Shown piece by piece: positions 17,591 to 24,617 of a stretch of DNA of 64,000 nt (position 1 is the first letter of the stretch; the number at the start of each line of letters is the position of its first letter). The notes below the pieces were generated by a model that did not search any database, was not told the DNA's origin, and saw only the letters and a list, made by a program, of their open reading frames with translations. A program made the translations under genes and the position numbers. The stretch is taken from the NCBI RefSeq assembly GCF_900107965.1, contig NZ_FNVU01000007.1:248001-312000 (forward strand), in the 5' to 3' direction. The DNA comes from Actinacidiphila yanglinensis. Its GTDB lineage: Bacteria; Actinomycetota; Actinomycetes; Streptomycetales; Streptomycetaceae.

Positions 17591-17776
17591 AAGCTGAAGG
17601 CACCTTTTTCTCGTCGAACTGTGCCTGAGCGACCCACAAGCGACAGAACGGGTGCATCATGTATGCCGGGCGGGAGGCGAGGAGGGGGAATCTTGCACTC
17701 ATCTGTTGATCGCTGGCGTGTGGCGTCGGTGCTGGTGGTAGCCGTCTGCGACGCTCTCAGTGGCGGGATCTCATGA
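17588..17776 (+). CDS. possible upstream ORF coupled to hamA (62 aa)
   Basis: ATG 17588 opens a 62-codon frame whose TGA (17774-17776) overlaps the hamA ATG (17773-17775) as ATGA, the classical translational-coupling arrangement. The product (basic N-terminal half, hydrophobic VASVLVVAVCDALSGGIS end) is not recognised. It could be a real small protein, a leader peptide that controls hamA translation, or chance. Confidence 0.35.
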   Translation: MKLKAPFSRRTVPERPTSDRTGASCMPGGRRGGGILHSSVDRWRVASVLVVAVCDALSGGIS

Positions 17777-18663
17777 CCGGCCGGCGCGCCATCCTCGAAG
17801 TCCTCGTTGACGATGCTGGCATTAGCCCGGCATTGACGGGACTCTGCGCTGGATACGAGTTGGGCGAATGGCGACGCAGCGCACTGGCCAAGACAATGTT
17901 CTACAGTCTCCCCGAATTTGCGCTGTCACCCAGTGAAGCTGCGGATTTTACCAGCGGCACAGGCGTGGAAATGCTTAGTCGAGCAGTCAAAAATATCTAC
18001 CTCACCGATAGGTACCATCGACGCGGCGAGTTTGGCGAACTACTCCTTCACGTGGTCCTCAGAGAAGTATTTCACACTGAAATCGCCATCAGTAAGATAT
18101 TCTTCAAGGATTCCCACAACGACACAGTCAAAGGATTCGACGCCGTCCATGTTATAGCCGACCCGAGCGGAAAGCTCGAATTGTGGCTTGGGGAAGTCAA
18201 ATTCTACGATAATCTGGCCCGCGCCATCCGAGACGTTGTGGCCGAGTTACATGCACACGTGGACTCCGACTATCTGCGCTCGGAATTTGCAGCCATCGGA
18301 GGAAAAATCGATAGTTCCTGGGCTCACGCCGAGGAAATGAGGCAACTGATCGCAAACGAGGTCAGCCTGGATGAGATATTCGATAACCTGACCATCCCCG
18401 TCCTTCTCACATATGACAGTAGAGTAGTCGCCGACCGCGTACTTGAGTTGAGCAAGGATCTGAACGTTCCTCCGAGCGCTACAGCAGAGGCTTACCGAAC
18501 TGCATTTGAGGACGAAATCAGGGCTGGATGGAGTAGATTTACTGGAGCAGGCCTGCCGCAGCGGGTTAGAATTCGGTTGATTCTCGTTCCACTGCATGAG
18601 AAGAGGACTCTTCTGTCAGACCTCCATGAGAGGCTTAAGGCATGGCAGCAAGCAACAGCTTGA
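17773..18663 (+). CDS. hamA: HamA, Hachiman defence nuclease subunit (DUF1837)
   Basis: 296 residues. Residues ~80-150 carry the DUF1837 nuclease pattern: RRGEFGELLLHVVLREVF (E86, E89), GFDAVHV (D123) and LWLGEVKFY (E141-x-K143), a PD-(D/E)XK-type site. HamA is the effector of Hachiman: it is held by the HamB helicase and released to degrade DNA when HamB meets phage-related DNA damage. hamB starts inside its 3' end (22-bp overlap), the standard Hachiman arrangement. GC is clearly below the flanks, and codon 159 is TTA (18247-18249), rare in Streptomyces and read by the bldA tRNA; together these point to acquisition from a lower-GC source. Confidence 0.88.
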   Translation: MTGRRAILEVLVDDAGISPALTGLCAGYELGEWRRSALAKTMFYSLPEFALSPSEAADFTSGTGVEMLSRAVKNIYLTDRYHRRGEFGELLLHVVLREVFHTEIAISKIFFKDSHNDTVKGFDAVHVIADPSGKLELWLGEVKFYDNLARAIRDVVAELHAHVDSDYLRSEFAAIGGKIDSSWAHAEEMRQLIANEVSLDEIFDNLTIPVLLTYDSRVVADRVLELSKDLNVPPSATAEAYRTAFEDEIRAGWSRFTGAGLPQRVRIRLILVPLHEKRTLLSDLHERLKAWQQATA

Positions 18664-20774
18664 CTTTAGGTACTGCGCGCGAACTCATCCGCAGCGCCCC
18701 TTCTGGACGTGAGTTCGACGTTCTCCAATACGTCGCGAGTCTGCTTCCGGCAGGTAGGGACACTTCCGGAGCTAGGGATCTACTGCTTCGAGTCCTAGAC
18801 AACGCCGAGCCATTCGCCCAATTCAGCGGCTTGCTGAACAGTCTCCTGCGCTCAGTTGGACTCTTTCCGTACCTATCGACGGAAGAATTATCGCTTCCCG
18901 ATCTAATCGCTTACGAAGCACACAGGCCTGTCGACTACGATCAGGACATCGTGTTCCATGAAGTCCAAGCTCGGGTTTACAGAAAGCTCCTAGCCGGAGA
19001 AAATGTGATCCTGAGCGCTCCCACGAGTTTCGGGAAGAGCCTGGTCCTAGACGCGTTGATTTCCTCCGAGCGATTTGAAAATATCGCGGTCGTGCTTCCC
19101 ACTATCGCCCTCATCGATGAAACGCGCCGGCGCCTATCTCGATTCCGCGGACGCTATAAAATAATTACTCATCCCGGGCAGCCAACCGGGACTCGGAATG
19201 TACTGGTGATGACGCAAGAACGCCTACTCGACATGCCCGAGCTTCCGAATATCGAACTCTTTATGATTGACGAATTCTACAAGCTGGATATCAGGAGAGG
19301 TGATCGAGACCGGGGCATTCTTCTAAATCAGGCACTCCGACGCTTGATGCAAACGGATGCAACATTCTACCTTGCAGGTCCCAATATCCAGGCGCTCGCA
19401 GAGAATCTTCCGGCAGTGTTCTCGGCGAGTTTTATTGCTACGGACTTTGCGACGGTAGCCAGCGACGTCAAGATCCTTCCTGCTCTGCATCGCGATACCG
19501 CAATTGAGACCCTCTCGGCCCTCTGCTCGGAGCTCAAAGGACCAACCCTAATTTACTGCAGCTCGCCCAACCGCACCCGCCAGGTTACGGAAGGGCTTAT
19601 GAACGCCGGGCTAGGGCATGACGCCGTGTCTCTGCGCCCCGCCGCAGATTGGCTCGCGGATAACTACCATGAAGAGTGGCTCGTAAGCAAGGCTCTTCGA
19701 CGCGGCATCGGAATCCATCACGGCAAGATTCCTAGATCATTGGCCCAATATCAAGTTTCAGCGTTTAATGAGGGAAAGATTGACTTCCTCGTTTGTACCT
19801 CGACTCTAATCGAGGGCGTCAACACGTCGGCGAAGAATGTCGTAATCTTCGACCACAAACTGAACAGGAAAAATCTCGACTATTTCACTTTCTCGAATAT
19901 AAAAGGGCGCTCGGGCAGGATGATGCGTCATTTCGTCGGAAACGTATTCGTATTCCGCGATCCCCCGCGCGATGAACTTCCTACTGTCGATGTTCCACTC
20001 TACAGCCAGGGCCCTGAAGTACCAGACAGCTTGCTAATTCAATTGAGCACTGAAGAGCTAACCACTGATGCGAGACGAAGGATGGAGAAATTTAACACTC
20101 AGACCGAGGTTCCACTTGATACTCTGAGAGGAAATACTGGGCTAGATCCTAACGATCAGATCTCGCTGGCAAAGTATGTCCGCCAGCAAATTGGCACTCT
20201 TGGGCCACTTCTATCTTGGCGGGGATTCCCACGCTATGAGGAACTAGAAGCAACCTGTGATGTGATTGCGAAGCATCTCCACAAAATACAAGGTCGCGAC
20301 GGAGGTGTCTCGTCGCCCCGACAACTTGCATACAGGATGAACGTTCTCGCCAACTCACAGGGAGACATCAAAGAGCTAATCGACACTGAGATTGCAAACC
20401 CGTATGGAAGCTCTGATGCAACCGACGCTGTCGAACAAGTTCTAGATTTCGTGCGCCAGTGGGCAGGTTTCGAATTTCCACGCCTGCTGACGGCGACTCA
20501 GAACATCGTATCCCCCATCCTCCGGGAGCACGGCTATCGCGCGTGCGATTATCGACCGTATGCGGTGTCCGCCCAGAATCTATTCTTGCCTCCCTACGTT
20601 GGCGATCTCGAAGAATACGGCCTTCCAGCTCAGCTTGTGATGAAAATTCTCGGACGCCGTGCCCAGCCGACATCCTTGGACAACTTGCTGGCGGCGCTAG
20701 CATCCACGCGGCCAACATCAGAAATGAATTCGTTCGAAGGATCGTTGCTAAGCAATTTTCAGCGCTATATTTAG
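18642..20774 (+). CDS. hamB: HamB, Hachiman superfamily-2 helicase
   Basis: 710 residues. Helicase motifs: I APTSFGKS (127-134), Ia VVLPTIALIDE (~150-160), II as DEFY (210-213) in place of DEAD/DEAH, IV-like TLIYCSS (~302-308), IHHGKIPR (~368-375), V FLVCTSTLIEGVN (~382-394), VI KGRSGRMMR (421-429). The IHHG and motif V/VI layout resembles Ski2-like DNA helicases, as in HamB. It translocates on and senses DNA and controls the HamA nuclease. TTA codons at 18666-18668 (codon 9) and 18888-18890 (codon 83) suggest bldA dependence. Overlap with hamA means they are co-translated. Confidence 0.88.
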   Translation: MAASNSLTLGTARELIRSAPSGREFDVLQYVASLLPAGRDTSGARDLLLRVLDNAEPFAQFSGLLNSLLRSVGLFPYLSTEELSLPDLIAYEAHRPVDYDQDIVFHEVQARVYRKLLAGENVILSAPTSFGKSLVLDALISSERFENIAVVLPTIALIDETRRRLSRFRGRYKIITHPGQPTGTRNVLVMTQERLLDMPELPNIELFMIDEFYKLDIRRGDRDRGILLNQALRRLMQTDATFYLAGPNIQALAENLPAVFSASFIATDFATVASDVKILPALHRDTAIETLSALCSELKGPTLIYCSSPNRTRQVTEGLMNAGLGHDAVSLRPAADWLADNYHEEWLVSKALRRGIGIHHGKIPRSLAQYQVSAFNEGKIDFLVCTSTLIEGVNTSAKNVVIFDHKLNRKNLDYFTFSNIKGRSGRMMRHFVGNVFVFRDPPRDELPTVDVPLYSQGPEVPDSLLIQLSTEELTTDARRRMEKFNTQTEVPLDTLRGNTGLDPNDQISLAKYVRQQIGTLGPLLSWRGFPRYEELEATCDVIAKHLHKIQGRDGGVSSPRQLAYRMNVLANSQGDIKELIDTEIANPYGSSDATDAVEQVLDFVRQWAGFEFPRLLTATQNIVSPILREHGYRACDYRPYAVSAQNLFLPPYVGDLEEYGLPAQLVMKILGRRAQPTSLDNLLAALASTRPTSEMNSFEGSLLSNFQRYI

Positions 20775-21200
20775 ACAGCCCAGCTCTTCGGTCCAGCTTC
20801 ACGCCCACTCAGACGACCAGTGCGGCAAGCTCCATGGCTTCGAATCCGACGGGATGCATATCTGCGCTGGAGGCGAGGATCCCGTGAGAAGGTGCTCACC
20901 GTCGTGAATCCGTACGGCCGTAGGGCCAGCATCCAACGCGTCGACAGCTCGAATTGAATACGCCTCGGTCATTTGGGCGTACACGCGGGAACCACCTGAC
21001 TTCGGTAGTCTCGCTGGAGGTGTGCTTATTGCCGCCAATGGGTCGGCACAAGAACACCAAAGCAACGCCCCCTGGTCCTGTTCTTGTACACGCCTGTGAG
21101 CCGTAGGGCATCCACTTTGATAGCAGTCTCTTCCAGTCTTGCACCAGTGGCAGTGCGAGCAGAGCAGGCGCGGAGCGACCACCAAGCTTCTGCTGGCGGG
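20775..21200. other. intergenic region between cargo and backbone
   Basis: 426 bases where GC rises again. It separates the low-GC Hachiman pair from the conserved AICE backbone. Reading frames exist on both strands but none has coding character I would defend. Confidence 0.4.
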
Positions 21201-21440
21201 CTACTGTCCTGGCTCTGTAGCCAGAACGAAGGTGCCCTTGTTGGGCAGTGTGGCGACCAGGCCGCGCTCGCGTAGCTCTGCGACAGCCCGACGGGCGGTC
21301 CCGGGCGCGACTCCGTACTGCGCGCCCATGTCCCGCTCGTTCGGGAGGCGGGCCCCAACCGGCAGCGCGCCGGACCTGATCTCAGCTTCGACCTGGTCAG
21401 CAACCTGTACGTAGACGTACTGCGGGAACTCTCCGCTCAT
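21201..21440 (-). CDS. small GntR-type winged-helix regulator
   Basis: 79 residues, almost only the GntR winged helix: QVADQVEAEIRSGALPVGAR, LPNERDMGAQYGVAPGTARR and the wing LVATLPNKGTFV. No effector domain follows, as in the short GntR proteins common on Streptomyces plasmids and AICEs. Start at MSGEFPQYVYVQV is preferred over an upstream ATG at 21491. A 12-bp perfect palindrome lies 66 bp upstream, and a small gene is divergent. Confidence 0.75.
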   Translation of the reverse strand: MSGEFPQYVYVQVADQVEAEIRSGALPVGARLPNERDMGAQYGVAPGTARRAVAELRERGLVATLPNKGTFVLATEPGQ

Positions 21441-21505
21441 GACCTGAACGTAAGGCGGCACCCTGCCCCGGGCATCCTCAGATAGCCGCATGGGGCGCCA
21501 TGGAG

Positions 21506-21517
21506 CGCTATATAGCG
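21506..21517. promoter_or_regulatory. 12-bp palindrome, operator candidate
   Basis: CGCTATATAGCG, a perfect palindrome in the divergent region between the short GntR gene and the small gene at 21591. TATATAGC can also serve as a -10-like element. It is a natural autoregulatory site for the GntR protein. Confidence 0.45.
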
Positions 21518-21590
21518 GTACCGTCTGAGCAGGGAGAACCCCCGCGACCGTAGAGCCGGTCCGGGGGTCAGCCGACTACGAGGAGTCGAC

Positions 21591-21785
21591 GTGGCCGAGC
21601 GGGACGCGCGTGACGAACCGAAACCACTCGCCGTGGTGTCTGGCATTGCGGCCGAGGGCAGGGCCCAGACCGCCTATCGGGTCTACCTCAACCACATGAG
21701 GGACTGCGAGGAGTGCTCGCAGTCCCTCTTCCAGTGCCAGGAAGCGGCTGACCGGTGGAAGCTCTACCTGGAGGCGCGAAGGTGA
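21591..21785 (+). CDS. small AICE protein (64 aa)
   Basis: GTG start with a strong GAGGAG eight bases upstream. The product has an acidic/basic N-terminus, then YLNHMRDCEECSQSLFQC with three cysteines (CxxC plus C), ending KLYLEARR. Small Cys-containing proteins of this kind recur beside the regulators in AICEs; zinc binding is possible. Function unknown. Confidence 0.6.
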   Translation: MAERDARDEPKPLAVVSGIAAEGRAQTAYRVYLNHMRDCEECSQSLFQCQEAADRWKLYLEARR

Positions 21786-21857
21786 TCGCGCCGCGCGCCG
21801 TCATTCGTCAACACGGGACAACGGGTGACCGTGGCCGTTGGCCCAGTGACAGGGCGA

Positions 21858-22508
21858 TCATTGGGCCACGAGACGGCTCGTGAAGCCATCCGCCACGAGC
21901 CGTTCATAGGCTTGCCGGACGTCGGCCGGTACGTGCTGCGGGACGGTGAAACCCTGCTCCGGGTACATGATTAGGCGCTGCTGAGCGCCGACCATCATGT
22001 CGATGACGAGACGTGTGTCGCCGATTGTCTGGGCGTAGGTGGCGAACGTCGCATCGGCCGATGCACTGAGCCACTCGACCTCTGGCCAGATCTTCCGAGC
22101 GGTTGCGTAGGCGCGCCGTTCCTCGTAGGGCTTGCTGACCAGCAAGGCCGATCGAACGACCACCCGTTGGTCTTCAAGTAGGGCCCGAGCGAAGCGGATG
22201 TTCTCGCCTGTGTTGCAGGCCCTAGGCTCGACCAAGATGGCCTCGGCCGGCACTCCCAACTCCACTGCCCGGGAACGGTAGTGCTCGGCTTCTCCGCGGG
22301 GCATTCGCTCGCGCGTCGTGGGGCTATTGCCACCGGTGAACACGATGAGCGGGACCATGCCGCGGTGATAGAGGTCCGCTGTCGCGTCCGCTACGCCCAG
22401 GTCATGGCTGCCGAGACCGATGGCCACGGAGCATGGTCGGACCTCGTGGCCCATCTTCTGGAAGTCCCAGAGCCGTTGAGCGTCCGACCATGCCTGTGCT
22501 GAGATCAC
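21858..22508 (-). CDS. YdcF/DUF218-family protein
   Basis: 216 residues from a GTG at 22508 that overlaps the stop of the upstream GntR gene (GTGA), so the two are translationally coupled. DUF218 features: PCSVAIGLGSHDLGVAD, IVFTGGNSPTTRERMPRGEAEHYRS, ILVEPRACNTGENIRFAR and VSKPYEERRAYAT, the last three being typical of YdcF-like AdoMet- or nucleotide-binding proteins. YdcF genes beside GntR repressors are common in Streptomyces mobile elements; the role in the element is unknown. No signal peptide, unlike SanA/ElyC members. Confidence 0.8.
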   Translation of the reverse strand: MISAQAWSDAQRLWDFQKMGHEVRPCSVAIGLGSHDLGVADATADLYHRGMVPLIVFTGGNSPTTRERMPRGEAEHYRSRAVELGVPAEAILVEPRACNTGENIRFARALLEDQRVVVRSALLVSKPYEERRAYATARKIWPEVEWLSASADATFATYAQTIGDTRLVIDMMVGAQQRLIMYPEQGFTVPQHVPADVRQAYERLVADGFTSRLVAQ

Positions 22509-23299
22509 TTCGGCTTGTCCCCCGACTTTGACGAGTCGGGCACGTCGAAGTCGTACGTCCAGGCGAAGCGCGTGGCCGCATGGACACCGATCGCGTGCTC
22601 CACTACCGTCCCGTCGGCCGTGAAGGTGGTGCGATGCAGTTCGACCACCCACTCACCTGCTGAGAGCTGGAGCAGCTGAATCTCCGCGCTTGTGGGGACG
22701 CGCGCGAAAAGCGTCTCCTGCATGTGGTCGATCTCGTATCCCGCATCGTAGAGGACGCGGAAGCCGCCGCCCCGTCCAGCCGGGCCCGGAGCCGGGTCTA
22801 CGATGCGCGTTCCTTCCACGTGCTCAGGGCGGTAGTAGCTAGTCAGGGTGTGCGTGGGCTGCGTGCCCTCCTTGACCAGCCTGGCTCGCGCGTACACACT
22901 CGCGCCCTCCGGCAAACCGTGAGCTTCCGCCACGGCAGCAGGGGCCGGCACCAGACTGACGGTCTGGGTCTGCTCGTCCCTCTTGTACGCCCGTCCCGAA
23001 GCCACTCGGTCTGCGATGAACGCGACTTCGTCACTGTCGCGCCACTTCGCCTTGTCGTACCGAGCGATACCGAGACGCTTCAGCGGTGCCTGGTGGCGGA
23101 CAACCGTGCCGTGCCCGCGTGAGGACGTGACCAGTCCCTCCGCCTCCAGCGCCTTGTATGCCGCGTGGACCGTGGACTTTGAGCCTTCACCTTGTTCCAC
23201 CAGGTCTCTGATCTGCGGCAACTGAGCCCCCGGCCCGTAGTCACCACGTCTGATCTGTTCGGCCAGCCGGTCCGCAAGTTCCCGCCACTTGGGCGCCAT
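22505..23299 (-). CDS. GntR/UTRA-family repressor, likely element regulator
   Basis: 264 residues: winged helix at 1-75 (WRELADRLAEQIRRGDYGPG, KSTVHAAYKALEAEGLV, GHGTVV) and a UTRA ligand domain at ~95-250 (ARARLVKEGTQPTHTLTSYY, ETLFARVPTSAEIQLLQL, VVELHRTTFTADG). This is the arrangement of KorSA of pSAM2 and related repressors that shut down replication and transfer genes of AICEs. ATG 23299 is preferred to the in-frame start at 23329. Four inverted repeats of ACAGTC...GACTGT begin 33 bp upstream and face the tra genes, the obvious binding sites. Confidence 0.85.
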   Translation of the reverse strand: MAPKWRELADRLAEQIRRGDYGPGAQLPQIRDLVEQGEGSKSTVHAAYKALEAEGLVTSSRGHGTVVRHQAPLKRLGIARYDKAKWRDSDEVAFIADRVASGRAYKRDEQTQTVSLVPAPAAVAEAHGLPEGASVYARARLVKEGTQPTHTLTSYYRPEHVEGTRIVDPAPGPAGRGGGFRVLYDAGYEIDHMQETLFARVPTSAEIQLLQLSAGEWVVELHRTTFTADGTVVEHAIGVHAATRFAWTYDFDVPDSSKSGDKPK

Positions 23300-23331
23300 G
23301 CCGCACTCCTCTCGACGCGATCTAGTCAACC

Positions 23332-23404
23332 ACAGTCCCAGGACTGTTGACAGTCCCGGGACTGTGGTGCACAGTCATGACTGCGCGCCGCAGTCCTAGG
23401 ACAG
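23332..23404. promoter_or_regulatory. four-site palindromic operator array
   Basis: Inverted repeats ACAGTCCCAGGACTGT (23332-23347), ACAGTCCCGGGACTGT (23350-23365, perfect), CAGTCATGACTG (23372-23383, perfect) and CAGTCCTAGGACAG (23391-23404). Centres are about 18, 20 and 20 bp apart, close to two helical turns, so four dimers could bind the same DNA face. It lies between the GntR/UTRA gene and the start of the transfer operon. Confidence 0.8.
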
Positions 23405-23455
23405 CGGGAAGCGACGGCCCTTCTTTGGGCTGCATGAGTACGCCCAGAGGGCCCC

Positions 23456-23686
23456 GTGAAACGGGCTCGAAGGAAGCGCTCGTTGCTTGAGAACTCAATA
23501 CATGGGCCCCGCCTCCCGGAGTTGAAACGGCGGTTCGCGTGGCTGTTGAGCTGCGCGTTTGCAGTCCTGTGCTGCACGTCGTTCACCGCGCTCGTCCGGC
23601 GGTGGTCGGCGTGGGGTTGCAGGAGCACCCCACGAAACGAGTGCGGCCCCGGTGGGCAAACACCGGAGCCGCGTACAGGCAACTGA
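23456..23686 (+). CDS. possible small membrane protein (76 aa)
   Basis: GTG 23456 opens a frame with a basic N-terminus (KRARRKRSLLEN), one hydrophobic segment (FAWLLSCAFAVLCCTSFTALV) and an Arg/Pro-rich tail overlapping a hairpin at 23643. It would be the first gene after the operator array. There is no family match, and the segment may instead be the untranslated leader of the tra operon. Confidence 0.3.
   Translation: MKRARRKRSLLENSIHGPRLPELKRRFAWLLSCAFAVLCCTSFTALVRRWSAWGCRSTPRNECGPGGQTPEPRTGN
23643..23672 (+). terminator. hairpin in the tra-operon leader
   Basis: Arms GCGGC-C-CCGGTG and CACCGG-A-GCCGC (one mismatch) around a 6-base loop, 28 bp before the GTG at 23700. No T-run follows, so it is as likely an attenuator or mRNA-stability element as a terminator. 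Confidence 0.45.
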
Positions 23687-23699
23687 CTAGGAGAAACCT

Positions 23700-23795
23700 G
23701 TGTTCACCAGTCTGACAGACGCCGAACGCGAGGAGCTGTCGCGTAAGAACGCCGAGGTCAACAAGCGTTCGGAGAACGGAAGTGGCCGCCGGTGA
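23700..23795 (+). CDS. tiny AICE gene (31 aa)
   Basis: GTG at 23700 after GGAGAAA reads VFTSLTDAEREELSRKNAEV and stops at 23793-23795, where the TGA overlaps the GTG of the next gene (GTGA). The strong RBS and coupling argue that it is translated. Product unknown, a short charged helix. Confidence 0.5.
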   Translation: MFTSLTDAEREELSRKNAEVNKRSENGSGRR

Positions 23796-23962
23796 GTGCT
23801 GGCGATCCGCTCGCTCAGCATCTTCAGTCGCAGGCCGATGAGTGGGCCGCCGCGATCGGGTCGCAGGACCCTCCGGCGTCCGGCAGTGACCTGGCTTGGC
23901 AGCAGGACATGGTCCGTGACGCCTACGCGGATGCCGCCCACCTCGCCGATCAGCAGCAGTGA
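23792..23962 (+). CDS. small AICE protein (56 aa)
   Basis: GTG at 23792 overlapping the previous stop; reads VSAGDPLAQHLQSQADEWAA and ends in HLADQQQ. Acidic, Gln- and Ala-rich, probably helical. Not recognised; the coupled start supports expression. Confidence 0.5.
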   Translation: MSAGDPLAQHLQSQADEWAAAIGSQDPPASGSDLAWQQDMVRDAYADAAHLADQQQ

Positions 23963-23974
23963 TTCCCGATCCCC

Positions 23975-24002
23975 CGGGCCGGCCGCGCTTGCGGCCGGCC
24001 CG
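23975..24002 (+). terminator. perfect GC-rich hairpin
   Basis: 12-bp perfect stem (23975-23986 with 23991-24002) and a GCTT loop, followed by GGCCTTCTT. It lies between two tra-region small genes, so it may attenuate expression of the downstream spread/transfer genes. Confidence 0.6.
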
Positions 24003-24030
24003 GGCCTTCTTCCGTTCGGAGACGATCCCC

Positions 24031-24333
24031 ATGCAGCACGACTTCATCGGCCCCCACCGTGCCGATTCCACCGTCGACTTCCTCGAACTGGCCCTTGGCA
24101 CCCCGCTTGACCTGTGGCTGGGTGAGGAGGGCGAGACCGGCGAGGAACGCGCCGCCCGGCTCGCCGCGGCGCGCGACATCCTCGCCGACGACCCCACCTT
24201 GTTCGACCGCACCACCGCGCTCGCCGCGGAGACGATCGGCCGCACCCGCCCGGAGCTCCTGGCGCTGGCGCCCGTGCCCCGCCCGATCGCCCGGCCCCGC
24301 CGCCGCACCACGTCGAAGCGGAGGGCGGCATGA
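24031..24333 (+). CDS. AICE hypothetical protein (100 aa)
   Basis: ATG 24031 after CGGAGA; acidic first two thirds (VDFLELALGTPLDLWLGEEG, then AARDILADDPTLFDRTTALA) and a basic Pro/Arg tail (RPIARPRRRTTSKRR). No family named. The next gene overlaps it as ATGA, so it is part of the operon. Confidence 0.65.
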   Translation: MQHDFIGPHRADSTVDFLELALGTPLDLWLGEEGETGEERAARLAAARDILADDPTLFDRTTALAAETIGRTRPELLALAPVPRPIARPRRRTTSKRRAA

Positions 24334-24617
24334 GCGCCGACCGCGCCCTGATCTCCCACCGGGACTACCACTGGTCCCTGATCGTGGTGCTGCTGGGCAT
24401 TCCTGCCTCGCAGTACCCGGAGTTCGAGTGGGCGGACAGGGCCGCGATCCCCACTCCCGCGCAGCGCCGTGACGCGCTTACCGCCATCGGGTACCAGGCC
24501 GCTCCCGGCAAGGAGTGGGAGTGGACCGAGATGTACCCCGACCCCGACGCCCCGCCGGCCCCGGTCGAACTGATCGCCGCCATCGACGTGCACCCCGCCG
24601 GGGGTGAAGGACCGTGA
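24330..24617 (+). CDS. AICE hypothetical protein, DUF6303-like
   Basis: 95 residues. The pattern P-T-P-A-Q-R-x-x-A-L-x-x-x-G-Y followed by PGKEWEWTEM is what I remember of DUF6303 proteins encoded on Streptomyces AICEs. ATG overlaps the previous stop and its own stop overlaps the next GTG. Function unknown. Confidence 0.6.
   Translation: MSADRALISHRDYHWSLIVVLLGIPASQYPEFEWADRAAIPTPAQRRDALTAIGYQAAPGKEWEWTEMYPDPDAPPAPVELIAAIDVHPAGGEGP

Noticed and set aside
20799..21185. Minus-strand frame of 128 codons after hamB
   Set aside because: Cys/Ser-rich N-terminus, no RBS, no recognisable motif; composition does not follow Streptomyces codon bias.
23700..23795. IS3 transposase fragment (LTDAEREELSRKNAEV resembles the orfA helix)
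   Set aside because: The match is a short charged helix only; no terminal repeats or further transposase sequence follow.
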